36,478 nucleotides of DNA, taken from the NCBI RefSeq assembly GCF_007990775.1, contig NZ_BJXB01000039.1, positions 1-36,478 on the forward strand. Direction: 5' to 3'. The DNA comes from Deinococcus cellulosilyticus NBRC 106333 = KACC 11606 (GTDB lineage Bacteria > Deinococcota > Deinococci > Deinococcales > Deinococcaceae). Shown here piece by piece: positions 1-7,635 of this stretch. The notes beneath the pieces are model-generated. The model searched no databases and was not told the DNA's origin. It worked only from the letters and a program-made list of their open reading frames with translations. A program made the translations under genes and the position numbers. Every line of letters starts with the position of its first letter. Within the stretch, counting starts at the first letter, position 1.

Positions 1-207
1 TGTGTCTTCCACAGCGTACTCTCGGGTGTCTTGGGTTTTCGTTTCACCATTGCGTCCCTCGTAATCCAGGGGGAAGCTTTCCCTCAGTGCAGCACCGATC
101 AGCACATCCCCTTTGATGCCGTCTTTGACAGCCTTGACGAACGCAACTCGATATTTTCTGGGAATTTCTTTGATGACATCGGACAGGTAAACCACAGGTT
201 CAGACAT
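1..207 (-). CDS. Hypothetical protein, 5' part only
   Basis: A reading frame of 69 codons with no stop runs off the left edge of the window, so only the N-terminus is seen (it begins MSEPVVYLSDVIKEIPRKYR). The start is supported by AGAGGTG six bases before the ATG. The visible part is soluble and of mixed charge, with no signal peptide or membrane segment. It is divergent from the secreted-protein gene at 347, with about 140 bp between them. I do not recognise the family. The frame on the other strand over the same bases has no SD and is taken as a shadow. Confidence 0.6.
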   Translation of the reverse strand, partial: MSEPVVYLSDVIKEIPRKYRVAFVKAVKDGIKGDVLIGAALRESFPLDYEGRNGETKTQDTREYAVEDT

Positions 208-346
208 GTTGCACCTCTACCGACAGGATATTCCGATGTGGCATTCCGATTCAAGCTTTCACTTCAAGTCATCGATTTTGGCCTAAAGGAAAACCCTTGA
301 AGCAGAAATCTGGGATTCTGCTGCTACACTGGCATCAGGTGAGACC

Positions 347-940
347 ATGAAAAAAAGCATTTTGGCGGCGTTGACCCTATTCCTGTTTTCCACCACTGTC
401 CTGGCACAATCCACACCAGAAACCTCCACAGAAACCACATCAGTCACACTCAGCGATTCTACCAGTGACACACCATCAATTACAGCACTCGATGAGCCAG
501 TGAATCTTTTTCTCCACAGGGTCCTGCTGAGTGATGTTGTTTCATCCATCTCGAAAAAATCTGGTGTGCTGGCCTCTCCACCAAAATCTGATTTTTGCAT
601 TATGCAGCACGAGAGACAGCAAACCATTTTGCCCGACATTCCAGCTTACGAAATTTCCAGCGGAACAGAAACAAAAAAGCTCGTTCTGGACACCCTGGCT
701 GAATTTTACAACCTGGGAAAGATTCATACCAGTCACTACATTCGGATGGACCCCAAGGCCTGGAGAGATGACCTGTTCAACAAGGACATCAGCTACCTCA
801 CCGCAACATTCATTTTTGGGGATGCCTCCAGTCGCATGGATGGGGTGGGTTCCTACTACCGGGTGTCCAATGTCAGTGAGTATGCCCTGTCTTTCACTCG
901 ACAAAAAGATGTTTTGTGCATCACCACCAAAAAATTGTGA
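347..940 (+). CDS. Secreted hypothetical protein (197 aa)
   Basis: The N-terminus MKKSILAALTLFLFSTTVLA is a classical Sec signal peptide with cleavage expected after residue 20, followed by a Ser/Thr-rich linker to about residue 45 and a roughly 150-residue domain I do not recognise. The mature part has two cysteines, one in DFCIMQ and one near the C-terminus (VLCITT), which could form a disulfide in an extracytoplasmic protein. AGGTGAG lies close to the ATG, and a TACACT -10-like box at 325-330 would give a leader of only about 10 nt. The layout (signal peptide, mid Cys, C-terminal Cys) is like that of the protein at 3120. Confidence 0.75.
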   Translation: MKKSILAALTLFLFSTTVLAQSTPETSTETTSVTLSDSTSDTPSITALDEPVNLFLHRVLLSDVVSSISKKSGVLASPPKSDFCIMQHERQQTILPDIPAYEISSGTETKKLVLDTLAEFYNLGKIHTSHYIRMDPKAWRDDLFNKDISYLTATFIFGDASSRMDGVGSYYRVSNVSEYALSFTRQKDVLCITTKKL

Positions 941-968
941 AGCACCCGTTTCAGCAGGTGCTTCACAA
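935..968 (-). terminator. Convergent hairpin terminator
   Basis: A perfect 12-bp inverted repeat (TTGTGAAGCACC / GGTGCTTCACAA, 10-nt loop) overlaps the stop codon of the plus-strand gene at 347. On the minus strand it is followed by a run of T (TTTTTTGG), so it is best read as the intrinsic terminator of the 44-codon gene at 980-1114. On the plus strand there is no T run. Confidence 0.7.
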
Positions 969-979
969 TGAGTTGCGGA

Positions 980-1114
980 TCAACCGCAAATAGAAGGAAT
1001 CGAAAGCAAAATCAAGAAAGAGGATGCGAGCATCAACCACAGTTTGGCTGTGGGTGCAACTTCGGCTTTACTGACGTGCTGACGTTCTGTTTTATGGTTC
1101 AGAGCACTGATCAT
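980..1114 (-). CDS. 44-aa single-helix membrane peptide
   Basis: A complete small gene with all expected signals: an extended -10 (TGGTATAAT), a near-perfect SD (AAGGAGGT, four bases before the ATG), 44 codons, a TGA stop and a terminator 12 bp further on. The peptide has a hydrophilic N-terminal half (MISALNHKTERQHVSKAEVA) and one hydrophobic helix at about residues 25-42 (LWLMLASSFLILLSIPSI), ending in CG. This is the shape of small membrane regulators or type I toxin-like peptides, but nothing in the sequence fixes a function. It is convergent with the secreted-protein gene at 347. Confidence 0.65.
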   Translation of the reverse strand: MISALNHKTERQHVSKAEVAPTAKLWLMLASSFLILLSIPSICG

Positions 1115-1134
1115 AATAACCTCCTTACACCACA

Positions 1135-1143
1135 ATTATACCA
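1135..1143 (-). promoter_or_regulatory. Extended -10 promoter of the 44-aa peptide gene
   Basis: On the minus strand TGGTATAAT lies 21 bp upstream of the start codon, giving a short leader that contains AAGGAGGT. No convincing -35 box is seen, which fits an extended -10 promoter. Confidence 0.55.
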
Positions 1144-1250
1144 GAACAAAACTGCAAAATAACCAGCAGAACATTAGAAGCAGCTCAATTCAAAATCACA
1201 GGACTTATCAATTAAACACAGGTGGTAAGAAATGATGCTTTCCCTGATCC

Positions 1251-1922
1251 TCACGGTCCTGTGTGCTCCAGGGCGAACCTGTAGGCCCGGTGAATGAACA
1301 TCACCGAGTAAGGTTTGCCGTCTGCCCTGGTGTTGCCCTCTTCGGTGAGTCGCTGCTGGATCTGCTTGAACGTCATGCCACTGTCCCTGAGGAAACGCAC
1401 GTATCCCGCAATCTTCTTTTTGCGCATCGAGGCTTCATCCCGTCTGGCTGCAGCACCCTTCAACTGGGCTTCGTGTGTCAGGTTCTCCGGCTTCCCCAAC
1501 CTGGTGCCTTTCGCCCTGGCCGTTGCGAGTGCATCTCGGGTCCGGGTGCTGATCAGCTTGGCTTCCTTCTCTGCCACAGCAGCCAGAATGTGAATGGTCA
1601 AATTGTCCACTTCCGGCATGTCCACTGCCACAAACCGAACTTTGCTTTCCAGCAGCTCGGCAATGAACCTCACGTTCCTGGCCAGTCGGTCCAGTTTCGC
1701 AATGAGCAGCACCGCACCTTCTTGCTGGGCTTTCTTGAGTGCGGCCTGCAGCTGTGGCCTGTGCCGCTTCCCGGTTCCGGTTTCCACTTCCTCAAAATCC
1801 TGGATCACCTGCAGCTGGTGCACCCTGGCATACGATTCCACACTGGACCGCTGGGCCTCCATCCCCAGGTAAATGCCAGATTCCTTTTTGCGGCTGATTC
1901 GGTAGTAGGCAATGGCTTTCAT
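1251..1922 (-). CDS. Serine recombinase (resolvase/invertase family)
   Basis: A 223-aa site-specific recombinase. The N-terminal catalytic domain begins MKAIAYYRIS, with Ser10 the expected nucleophile, and carries the family block AKLDRLARN followed by RFVAVDMPEVDNLTIHILAAVAEKEAKLIS, typical of the resolvase core and its long E helix. The C-terminal part (GKPYSVMFIHRAYRFA) is a short DNA-binding region, so this belongs to the small resolvase/invertase type rather than the large serine integrases. The start is supported by AAAAGGA nine bases before the ATG. Likely roles are resolution of plasmid multimers or transposition intermediates. No res site could be proven nearby, although a 15-bp inverted repeat lies 255 bp upstream. 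Confidence 0.9.
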   Translation of the reverse strand: MKAIAYYRISRKKESGIYLGMEAQRSSVESYARVHQLQVIQDFEEVETGTGKRHRPQLQAALKKAQQEGAVLLIAKLDRLARNVRFIAELLESKVRFVAVDMPEVDNLTIHILAAVAEKEAKLISTRTRDALATARAKGTRLGKPENLTHEAQLKGAAARRDEASMRKKKIAGYVRFLRDSGMTFKQIQQRLTEEGNTRADGKPYSVMFIHRAYRFALEHTGP

Positions 1923-1984
1923 GGTGGGTCCTTTTGTACTGGCAATTTTTCAGAGGCTGAGCAGCTTGTGTTCTGGCCTGTGCT

Positions 1985-2167
1985 TCAAAAGTTCGGAACG
2001 GACATGACCCGCACAAGCACAAAGGGGAACATTGCCAGAACGAAAATCAAGATCAACAGCACCACCTGAACATTCCTCCTGGCTTTCATGGCTTGCAGGT
2101 TTCGCTGATGGCGTGCTTCACCCTCGGGATCTCTGGGCATTTTCTGGCCGGATTCGGTTTCAAGCAT
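1985..2167 (-). CDS. 60-aa single-helix membrane protein
   Basis: Sixty codons starting MLETESGQKMPRDPEGEARH, chosen because AGGAGA lies just upstream; an earlier ATG in frame has no SD. A charged N-terminal half is followed by a transmembrane helix at about residues 34-52 (VQVVLLILIFVLAMFPFVLV), so an N-in small membrane protein is likely. It lies 62 bp upstream of the recombinase gene on the same strand and may share its transcript. The SD overlaps the 3' arm of a 15-bp inverted repeat (2177-2220). Function unknown. Confidence 0.65.
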   Translation of the reverse strand: MLETESGQKMPRDPEGEARHQRNLQAMKARRNVQVVLLILIFVLAMFPFVLVRVMSVPNF

Positions 2168-2176
2168 CGGATCTCT

Positions 2177-2220
2177 CCTCATACCAATCCTACAACGCAC
2201 GTTTAAGGATTGGTATGAGG
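2177..2220. repeat. 15-bp perfect inverted repeat over a leader
   Basis: CCTCATACCAATCCT and its exact complement AGGATTGGTATGAGG are separated by 14 bp. In the minus-strand transcript the second arm runs into the SD (GAGGAGAG) of the 60-aa membrane protein, so a hairpin could hide the ribosome site. As DNA it could be an operator or a recombinase-binding site. Confidence 0.7.
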
Positions 2221-2250
2221 GATAGGACTGGCCCCGTTTTTGCTGGGTGC

Positions 2251-2264
2251 TTGATACGTATCAA
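2251..2264. repeat. 14-bp perfect palindrome
   Basis: TTGATACGTATCAA is a perfect palindrome between the divergent genes at 2167 (minus) and 2311 (plus), a position that suits an operator for a dimeric repressor. No regulator is assigned. Confidence 0.4.
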
Positions 2265-2310
2265 CCAGTCAGCTTAATCAGCCTCTTCTGGGATCTGATA
2301 CCCTGAAAAG

Positions 2311-2679
2311 GTGGATACACAAGAATCTGTTTCCATCATCACGCGTGAGTCTCTGAACGACTGGCTTGCCAATAATCTTGAATGGCTTGCCATCGAGGCA
2401 TTCCGGATTTTTGACGGGGATTCACCTTTACGGCAACTGGCTCGTATTGAAAGACGGCGCAGCAAGCTGGAGCGCATTTCTGCAGGACTGCGTGGGGACT
2501 TCCCCAACCCTCTGGTTTGTGCTCCCATGGTCACCATCCGTGACCGCATCCGTGCAGTTCTCGCTTTGATGTCCCCTGGGCGTCACCGGCTCTTGCTGAA
2601 GAAAATCCAGCAGGTTCAGGAACCCGTTTCGCAGGTGAACACCTCGATTCGGTTCTGCATTTTCACGTCCGCTCCTTAA
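2311..2679 (+). CDS. Hypothetical protein (122 aa)
   Basis: An open frame starting at GTG. The SD is poor (AAAAG directly before the start), so the start is uncertain. The predicted protein is helical and basic in the middle (RQLARIERRRSKLERISAGLRGD), with no signal peptide, membrane helix or recognised motif. The downstream hairpin with a T run at 2701-2732 supports a plus-strand transcript ending here. The opposite-strand frames have no SD and unnatural composition. I do not recognise the family. Confidence 0.45.
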   Translation: MDTQESVSIITRESLNDWLANNLEWLAIEAFRIFDGDSPLRQLARIERRRSKLERISAGLRGDFPNPLVCAPMVTIRDRIRAVLALMSPGRHRLLLKKIQQVQEPVSQVNTSIRFCIFTSAP

Positions 2680-2700
2680 AACCCACCTGCACAAGCTGAA

Positions 2701-2732
2701 CCCGCAGCACGAGTTGACTGCTGGGCGTTTTT
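2701..2732 (+). terminator. Intrinsic terminator
   Basis: CCCGCAGCA can pair with TGCTGGG (one bulged G) and is followed by CG and TTTTT. It sits 22 bp after the stop of the gene at 2311. Confidence 0.5.
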
Positions 2733-2800
2733 CTTTTGGCGTTTGGAAGCCTCTTCCGTGCGCAGGGTTGTGCTGTGCCGTGGTGTTTAGGAGCCGCAAA

Positions 2801-2971
2801 ATGAACAAATTCGATGTACCTGAGCTGGATGTTGTCGTTTTCACCTGTGAGCCTGCAGGAGTCGGTTACCCTGCTCCCCTTTGCCCTTCTTGCAATGAAC
2901 CCTTGCTGGTTCCCGGACAACACCAGGTCGAAGAGGTGCAGTGCATCTGTTGCCTGGCCGAAGACCTGTGA
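2801..2971 (+). CDS. 56-aa zinc-ribbon-like protein
   Basis: Fifty-six codons starting MNKFDVPELDVVVF, with AGGAG seven bases before the ATG, which makes this start better than the longer in-frame alternatives. It has two cysteine pairs, CPSC (residues 28-31) and CICC (48-51), about 16 residues apart, the spacing of a small zinc ribbon. Such proteins bind nucleic acid or protein partners; nothing here says which. It lies about 130 bp after the gene at 2311 and 150 bp before the secreted protein gene. Confidence 0.65.
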   Translation: MNKFDVPELDVVVFTCEPAGVGYPAPLCPSCNEPLLVPGQHQVEEVQCICCLAEDL

Positions 2972-3119
2972 CCTGATCGGCACTGGCCACAGCTGCAGCC
3001 CTTATACTGAAAGCACGACAGCAGGACATCTCATGCATACCTCCCACCAAAAGTGGGGGTATTTTTTGGGTTTCCACTCTCCTGCACAACAGATCACCCC
3101 AAAAACCTGGGGTGGTATC

Positions 3120-3668
3120 ATGGCAACCATGATCAAATGGATTTTTGCCTTTACCTTATTGTGCAGCCCCGCTTTTGCCCAGAGTTCCAATGTGGGTGCT
3201 GCTCCTTCTGCAGAACTGAACGATGAAATGATCCAGAAGTACCTGGATGGCCTGCAGAAAGAGACATTGAAAGACTTTGCCCTGACCCTGGAGCCCAGTG
3301 ACTGGTGTGCCTACATCCAGCAAAAGGATTTCGACTTGAACCTTGGAAGGCCTCACCACAAACAAATGCTGCAGTACACTTCTGCCCTGAGCGCCAACGA
3401 ACTGGTAGAGCAGCTGTCCAGCAAAACGGCTTACCGGAAATTCAGCTCCGAGGCCAAACTGATCCGCCCGGTGATCAATGGTGAAGAGAAAGCAGTTGCA
3501 GAGATCTACAAGCGCTCCATCACCCCCCTCTTCTACCTGGACGCCAACGGACGGGTGGATGTGTCGAAAGTGGCTGTGGTGGCTTACCTGATGGACAAGA
3601 AGGACGACTACACCCGGCCCAAAGACCAGGCCCGCACCACACTTTGTTTCATTGTGTCGCCCCTCTGA
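3120..3668 (+). CDS. Secreted hypothetical protein (182 aa)
   Basis: The N-terminus MATMIKWIFAFTLLCSPAFA is a Sec signal peptide with an AFA-Q cleavage site. The chosen ATG has GGGGTGG five bases upstream; a second ATG three codons later is possible. The mature protein (about 160 aa) is mainly helical and charged, with one Cys in the middle (SDWCAYIQ) and one near the C-terminus (TTLCFIV). The pattern resembles the protein at 347, and a distant relationship is possible. ACCCC/GGGGT in the leader can fold over the SD. A clean terminator follows at 3728. Family not recognised. Confidence 0.7.
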   Translation: MATMIKWIFAFTLLCSPAFAQSSNVGAAPSAELNDEMIQKYLDGLQKETLKDFALTLEPSDWCAYIQQKDFDLNLGRPHHKQMLQYTSALSANELVEQLSSKTAYRKFSSEAKLIRPVINGEEKAVAEIYKRSITPLFYLDANGRVDVSKVAVVAYLMDKKDDYTRPKDQARTTLCFIVSPL

Positions 3669-3727
3669 TCCACCTGGACCCGGATATGCTTGACGCATCA
3701 TGCATACCCCCGTATGATGTGAGCATC

Positions 3728-3751
3728 AATCGGCCAAGTGCCGATTTTTTT
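3728..3751 (+). terminator. Intrinsic terminator
   Basis: AATCGGC / GCCGATT with a CAAGT loop and a seven-T run, 60 bp after the stop of the secreted-protein gene at 3120. Confidence 0.8.
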
Positions 3752-3867
3752 ATTGTCCTATTCGGGTCCGTGCTCATCCTTGCAACCGCCCAGATAAAGA
3801 ACAGCACGACAAACTTCCCTGGGTTCACGCTGGCTTATATTTGTGAAATAAATATCGCTAAAGGTCA

Positions 3868-3894
3868 GCGCCTGGAGTGTCTTTCTCCAGGCGC
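3868..3894. repeat. 10-bp perfect hairpin
   Basis: GCGCCTGGAG and CTCCAGGCGC with a 7-nt loop lie in the 370-bp gap between genes at 3668 and 4036. There is no T run on either side, so it is not a typical terminator. Apart from this and the terminator at 3728 nothing else stands out in the gap. Confidence 0.6.
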
Positions 3895-4035
3895 GTGCCT
3901 CACCCTCAGTGCTGCCAGTGGGCTGCACATCGGCCTTGACCTCACTTCAAAATCCGCAAAACAAAAAGGAAAGGGGCCCGCTGTTCGGCACTGAAAATTA
4001 CTGCATGTCCGGCCATCAGCTGGTAAGCTGCCTTC

Positions 4036-4272
4036 ATGCGTGTGGAAGCGTTTGGAATGCCTCTGAGGGTGATGTTTCATGACCTGAGGGACTACCTGGA
4101 GGTGGTCACAGACTTCGCCAGTGCTTCTGCCCTGGTGGATGCCCATGACATTGCAGAACCGATCAGGATTGGGGACCACACCTGCACCATTGAGTACCTG
4201 CAGGTGCTGGGGGTGTATCCGTCCACGGACCTGCACCTGCTCCGCCTGCTTCTTGAACCCACTGGAGATTGA
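4036..4272 (+). CDS. Hypothetical protein (78 aa)
   Basis: A 78-codon frame starting MRVEAFGMPLRVMFHDLRDY, with the GC-rich third positions of local genes and a natural-looking sequence (DFASASALVDAHDIAEPIRIGDHTCTIEYLQVLG). There is no clear SD; TAAGCT six bases before the ATG could be a weak -10 box of a leaderless gene. No membrane helix or signal peptide. Family not recognised. Confidence 0.5.
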   Translation: MRVEAFGMPLRVMFHDLRDYLEVVTDFASASALVDAHDIAEPIRIGDHTCTIEYLQVLGVYPSTDLHLLRLLLEPTGD

Positions 4273-4327
4273 GCCCGTGGCCTGCAGAAACCCGGATGGA
4301 TAAAAGCCGATTGTTATCGACGCAAGC

Positions 4328-4525
4328 TCAGTGAGATTCCAGGGCTTCAGGAGGTATCAAACCCTCTGGAGAGAAATGGAGGGGCCTTCCTGAGCCTCTC
4401 AGTGAGCAGACTGATTCACCGTTCAAGATGTGCTTCTTCCCTGCCCCACTGCAGGTGTAGCAGGCATCTGATCTGTCTGACTTTCTGACCTTGTCAGAAG
4501 GGAGAACCCAGAAAGGGCATTTCAT
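4328..4525 (-). CDS. 65-aa cysteine motif protein (degenerate DnaJ-type zinc finger)
   Basis: Starting at MKCPFWVLPSDKV, with AGGGAG four bases before the ATG. It contains CYTCSGAGK, a match to the CxxCxGxG motif of DnaJ-type zinc fingers, and later CSLRGSGR, which looks like the same motif with the second Cys replaced by Arg; the N-terminal KCPFW may be another worn half-site. Such small proteins normally need two intact CxxC pairs to bind zinc, so this copy may be decaying or may bind differently. It is convergent with the gene at 4036. Confidence 0.5.
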   Translation of the reverse strand: MKCPFWVLPSDKVRKSDRSDACYTCSGAGKKHILNGESVCSLRGSGRPLHFSPEGLIPPEALESH

Positions 4526-4745
4526 CTGTCTCCCTGGTCTCACTTTGGATGAGTTTCAGCTTCCCAGGCTGACTGTCTCCTCCACTTGCAGAGCACACGA
4601 TTCATGCGTCACTATCTGTCGCGGTGTCATGGGAAAATGTTCGCAGAGCACTCAGGGATTCTCCCTACACACCAGACACAGGAACCTCCGAACACATCCC
4701 TTAAAATGGATCAAATCACACGATCACGTCAGGAGTTACATCAAG
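4526..4745. other. Gene-free upstream region of the hsd operon
   Basis: No credible gene. It should hold the promoter for hsdM on the plus strand. TTAAAAT at about 4701-4707 is the only -10-like box near the gene and has no good -35 partner. The longer hsdM-frame reading through this region has no start signal. Confidence 0.4.
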
Positions 4746-6299
4746 ATGCCACCACGCAAAAAACAACAGACCAGCACAACAGACCTTGATTTCCGCGCCG
4801 TCCTCTGGCAGTCTGCAGACAAACTCAGGAACAACATGGACGCCGCCGAATACAAGCATGTGGTTCTGGGGCTGATCTTCCTGAAATACGTGTCAGATGC
4901 CTTTGAAGAACACCACAACCTGCTTGTCGAGAAGCAAAGCGAAGGATACGACCCCGAAGACCGCGACGAGTACACCTCCGAGGGTGTGTTCTGGGTTCCT
5001 GCAGAGGCCCGCTGGAGCCACTTGCAAGCCAACGCCAAAAACCCCAACATCGGGACCATCATTGATGACGCAATGGATCTGATCGAGAAGGAAAACGCAC
5101 GCCTCAAAGGGGTTCTGCCCAAGATCTTTGCCAGACCAGACCTCGACAAAACCCGCCTGGGTGAACTGGTGGACCTGATCGGGACCATCGGACTGGGAGA
5201 CAAAGAATCCCGCAAACAAGACATTCTGGGGCGGGTGTACGAATACTTCCTCAGCAAATTTGCCAGTGCAGAAGGAAGACTGGGAGGGGAATTCTTCACC
5301 CCTCAACCCATCGTGCGCCTGCTGGTGAACATGCTCGCTCCTTACAGAGGCCGCGTGTACGACCCTGCCTGCGGATCAGGGGGAATGTTCGTGCAGTCGG
5401 AGAAGTTCGTGGAAGAGCACGGAGGAAGGCTCGGGGACATCTCGGTGTACGGACAGGAGAGCAATCCCACCACCTGGAGGCTGGCCCAGATGAATCTTGC
5501 CATCCGGGGCATCGAAGGGAACCTCGGGCAGAGGGCCGCAGACACCTTCCACAGCGACCTCCACCCAGACCTGAAAGCCGACTACATCCTTGCTAACCCC
5601 CCCTTCAACATCAGCGACTGGGGGGGAGAAAAACTGAAAGACGACGTGCGCTGGAAGTACGGCACTCCCCCAGCCGGGAACGCCAACTACGCATGGATTC
5701 AACACATGATCCACCACCTCGCCCCCACAGGAACCGCAGGTTTCGTGCTGGCCAACGGCAGCATGAGCAGCAACCAGAGCGGAGAAGGCGACATCCGCAA
5801 GAATCTGATTGAAGCGGACCTGGTGGAGTGCATTGTGGCCCTTCCCGGACAGCTGTTCTTCACCACGCAGATTCCGGTGTGCCTGTGGTTCGTGACCCGA
5901 AACAAGAAACGCAAAGGGGAAACCCTGTTCATTGACGCCCGGAAGCTTGGGGAGATGGAAACCCGAGTGCTCCGCGTCCTGACCGATGGGGACATCAAGC
6001 GGATCAGTGACACGTACCACGCCTGGAAAGGGATCACCCCACACGGGGAAACTGCTCCAGAGCCGTATCAGGATGTGCCGGGATTCTGCAAGAGTGCAAA
6101 CCTGACAGAGATTCAGGGGCATGGGTACGTGCTGACGCCCGGACGGTATGTGGGCGCAGAAGAAGTGGAAGACGATGATGAACCCTTCGAGGACAAAATG
6201 CGCCACCTGACCGCGCAACTGAAAGCCCAGTTTGAGGAAAGCGCACAACTGGAGCAGGTCATTAGAGAGAACTTAAAGGGGCTCGGGTATGGGTTCTGA
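4746..6299 (+). CDS. hsdM: Type I restriction system methylase subunit HsdM
   Basis: A 517-aa N6-adenine methyltransferase subunit. The N-terminal helical HsdM domain (FRAVLWQSADKLRNNMDAAEYKHVVLGLIFLKYVSDAFE) is followed by the methylase core. The SAM-binding motif DPACGSGG is at residues 206-213 and the catalytic NPPF motif at 284-287. With HsdS it forms the M2S1 methylase, and with HsdR the restriction complex. The start has AGGAG upstream; the longer upstream extension lacks family sequence. It overlaps hsdS by 11 bp, so the two subunits are probably translationally coupled. Length is normal for the family. Confidence 0.97.
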   Translation: MPPRKKQQTSTTDLDFRAVLWQSADKLRNNMDAAEYKHVVLGLIFLKYVSDAFEEHHNLLVEKQSEGYDPEDRDEYTSEGVFWVPAEARWSHLQANAKNPNIGTIIDDAMDLIEKENARLKGVLPKIFARPDLDKTRLGELVDLIGTIGLGDKESRKQDILGRVYEYFLSKFASAEGRLGGEFFTPQPIVRLLVNMLAPYRGRVYDPACGSGGMFVQSEKFVEEHGGRLGDISVYGQESNPTTWRLAQMNLAIRGIEGNLGQRAADTFHSDLHPDLKADYILANPPFNISDWGGEKLKDDVRWKYGTPPAGNANYAWIQHMIHHLAPTGTAGFVLANGSMSSNQSGEGDIRKNLIEADLVECIVALPGQLFFTTQIPVCLWFVTRNKKRKGETLFIDARKLGEMETRVLRVLTDGDIKRISDTYHAWKGITPHGETAPEPYQDVPGFCKSANLTEIQGHGYVLTPGRYVGAEEVEDDDEPFEDKMRHLTAQLKAQFEESAQLEQVIRENLKGLGYGF

Positions 6300-7590
6300 G
6301 TGGAAAGAGTATCTTTTAGAAGAAATTTGTGATGAATTAACCGTTGGATATGTAGGTTCAATGGCAAGCGAGTATATTAGCAATGGAGTCACTTTCCTAA
6401 GATCGCAGAATGTCATACCATTCAACTTAGATTACAGTGATGTGAAATATATTTCTGCAGAGTTTAACAGCAAAATCAAAAAATCACAACTTAACCCGGG
6501 AGATGTTGTAATTGTACGAACCGGAAAACCAGGAGCATGTGCTGTTATACCAGACAACGCGCCTCCCATGAATTGTTCTGATTTGGTTATAATTCGCACA
6601 GGCAAAGAGCTTTTACCCGACTATTTGATGTACTATATCAATACCATAGCCTCACATCACATCAATGCTCATCTTGTTGGAGCAGTTCAACAACATTTTA
6701 ACGTAGGCTCAGCAAAGAAAATAAAAATACCATTACCTCCTTTGCAGGAGCAGTCTAAAATCGTTAGCATACTTAAAACAATTGACGACAAAATACGTCT
6801 GAACACCCAGATGAACCATACCCTTGAAGCCATGGCCCGAGCCCTCTTCAAATCCTGGTTCGTGGACTTCGATCCCGTCAAAGCCAACGCCGAAGGCCGC
6901 AGGATGGAAGGCATCCTGCCAGAGGTTCAGGCCCTGTTTCCCAGTGAATTTGAGGACTCACCGCTCGGACTAGTGCCTCTGGGTTGGGAGATCTCAACCC
7001 TTGCTTCTCTAGGTAAGATCTCCAAGGAGGGAATGAAGCCTGAGAATTTCCAAGACCAAATGGTCCACCACTACAGCATTCCAGCATTTGACTCACAGAA
7101 AATGCCAGTTCTAGAGAATGGCTCTGGAATCAAAAGCAATAAATTCCTAGTAAAAGAAAACTCAATTCTGGTATCAAAATTAAATCCCGAGACTCCAAGA
7201 GTTTGGCTCACCAAAATAAACTATCAGCATATTTCCCTGGCATCCACAGAATTCATAGTTTTACTTTCAGATCATTCAGATCAAAGAATGTTTTTATATC
7301 AGTATCTGTGCTCAGACATTTTTACCCAAAGTTTTGCTTCAAAGGTCACTGGCACATCAAAGAGTCATCAACGAGCAAATCCCAATGATTTATTGGCTAC
7401 AGAATTCATCAAGCCAAGTCCAGAGATAGTAAGTGCATTCGCCACTGCTGTGTCTTCCATCCATGAGAAGGTCCAAATCAATCGCATAGAGATTGAGGTT
7501 CTAGCCAAAACCAGAGACAGCCTGCTGCCCAAGCTTCTCTCTGGAGAACTGGATGTGTCCCAGTTGTCTAATCTCGTTTCCACAGATTGA
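6289..7590 (+). CDS. hsdS: Type I restriction system specificity subunit HsdS
   Basis: A 433-aa DNA-recognition subunit with the usual two-half layout: target-recognition domain 1 (residues about 1-155), a central conserved helix (KIVSILKTIDDKIRLNTQMNHTLEAMARALF), target-recognition domain 2 (about 235-395) and a C-terminal conserved helix (INRIEIEVLAKTRDSLLPKLLSGEL). Both recognition domains are strikingly AT-rich compared with the central spacer and the neighbouring genes, as expected when domains are swapped in from elsewhere to change specificity. The start overlaps the end of hsdM. The target sequence cannot be read from the protein. Confidence 0.95.
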   Translation: MGSEWKEYLLEEICDELTVGYVGSMASEYISNGVTFLRSQNVIPFNLDYSDVKYISAEFNSKIKKSQLNPGDVVIVRTGKPGACAVIPDNAPPMNCSDLVIIRTGKELLPDYLMYYINTIASHHINAHLVGAVQQHFNVGSAKKIKIPLPPLQEQSKIVSILKTIDDKIRLNTQMNHTLEAMARALFKSWFVDFDPVKANAEGRRMEGILPEVQALFPSEFEDSPLGLVPLGWEISTLASLGKISKEGMKPENFQDQMVHHYSIPAFDSQKMPVLENGSGIKSNKFLVKENSILVSKLNPETPRVWLTKINYQHISLASTEFIVLLSDHSDQRMFLYQYLCSDIFTQSFASKVTGTSKSHQRANPNDLLATEFIKPSPEIVSAFATAVSSIHEKVQINRIEIEVLAKTRDSLLPKLLSGELDVSQLSNLVSTD

Positions 7591-7635
7591 TCCCAGGTCC
7601 ACACCTCTTTTGCGCCCAGAAAGGAATGTTTGCTC

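Noticed and set aside
1263..2069. Open frame of 268 codons opposite the recombinase
   Set aside because: It is the reverse shadow of the serine recombinase and the 60-aa membrane gene, rich in His/Pro/Phe, with no start signal.
4328..4745. N-terminal extension of hsdM to 4491
   Set aside because: The extra residues do not look like HsdM and no SD precedes them; ATG 4746 has an SD and family sequence.
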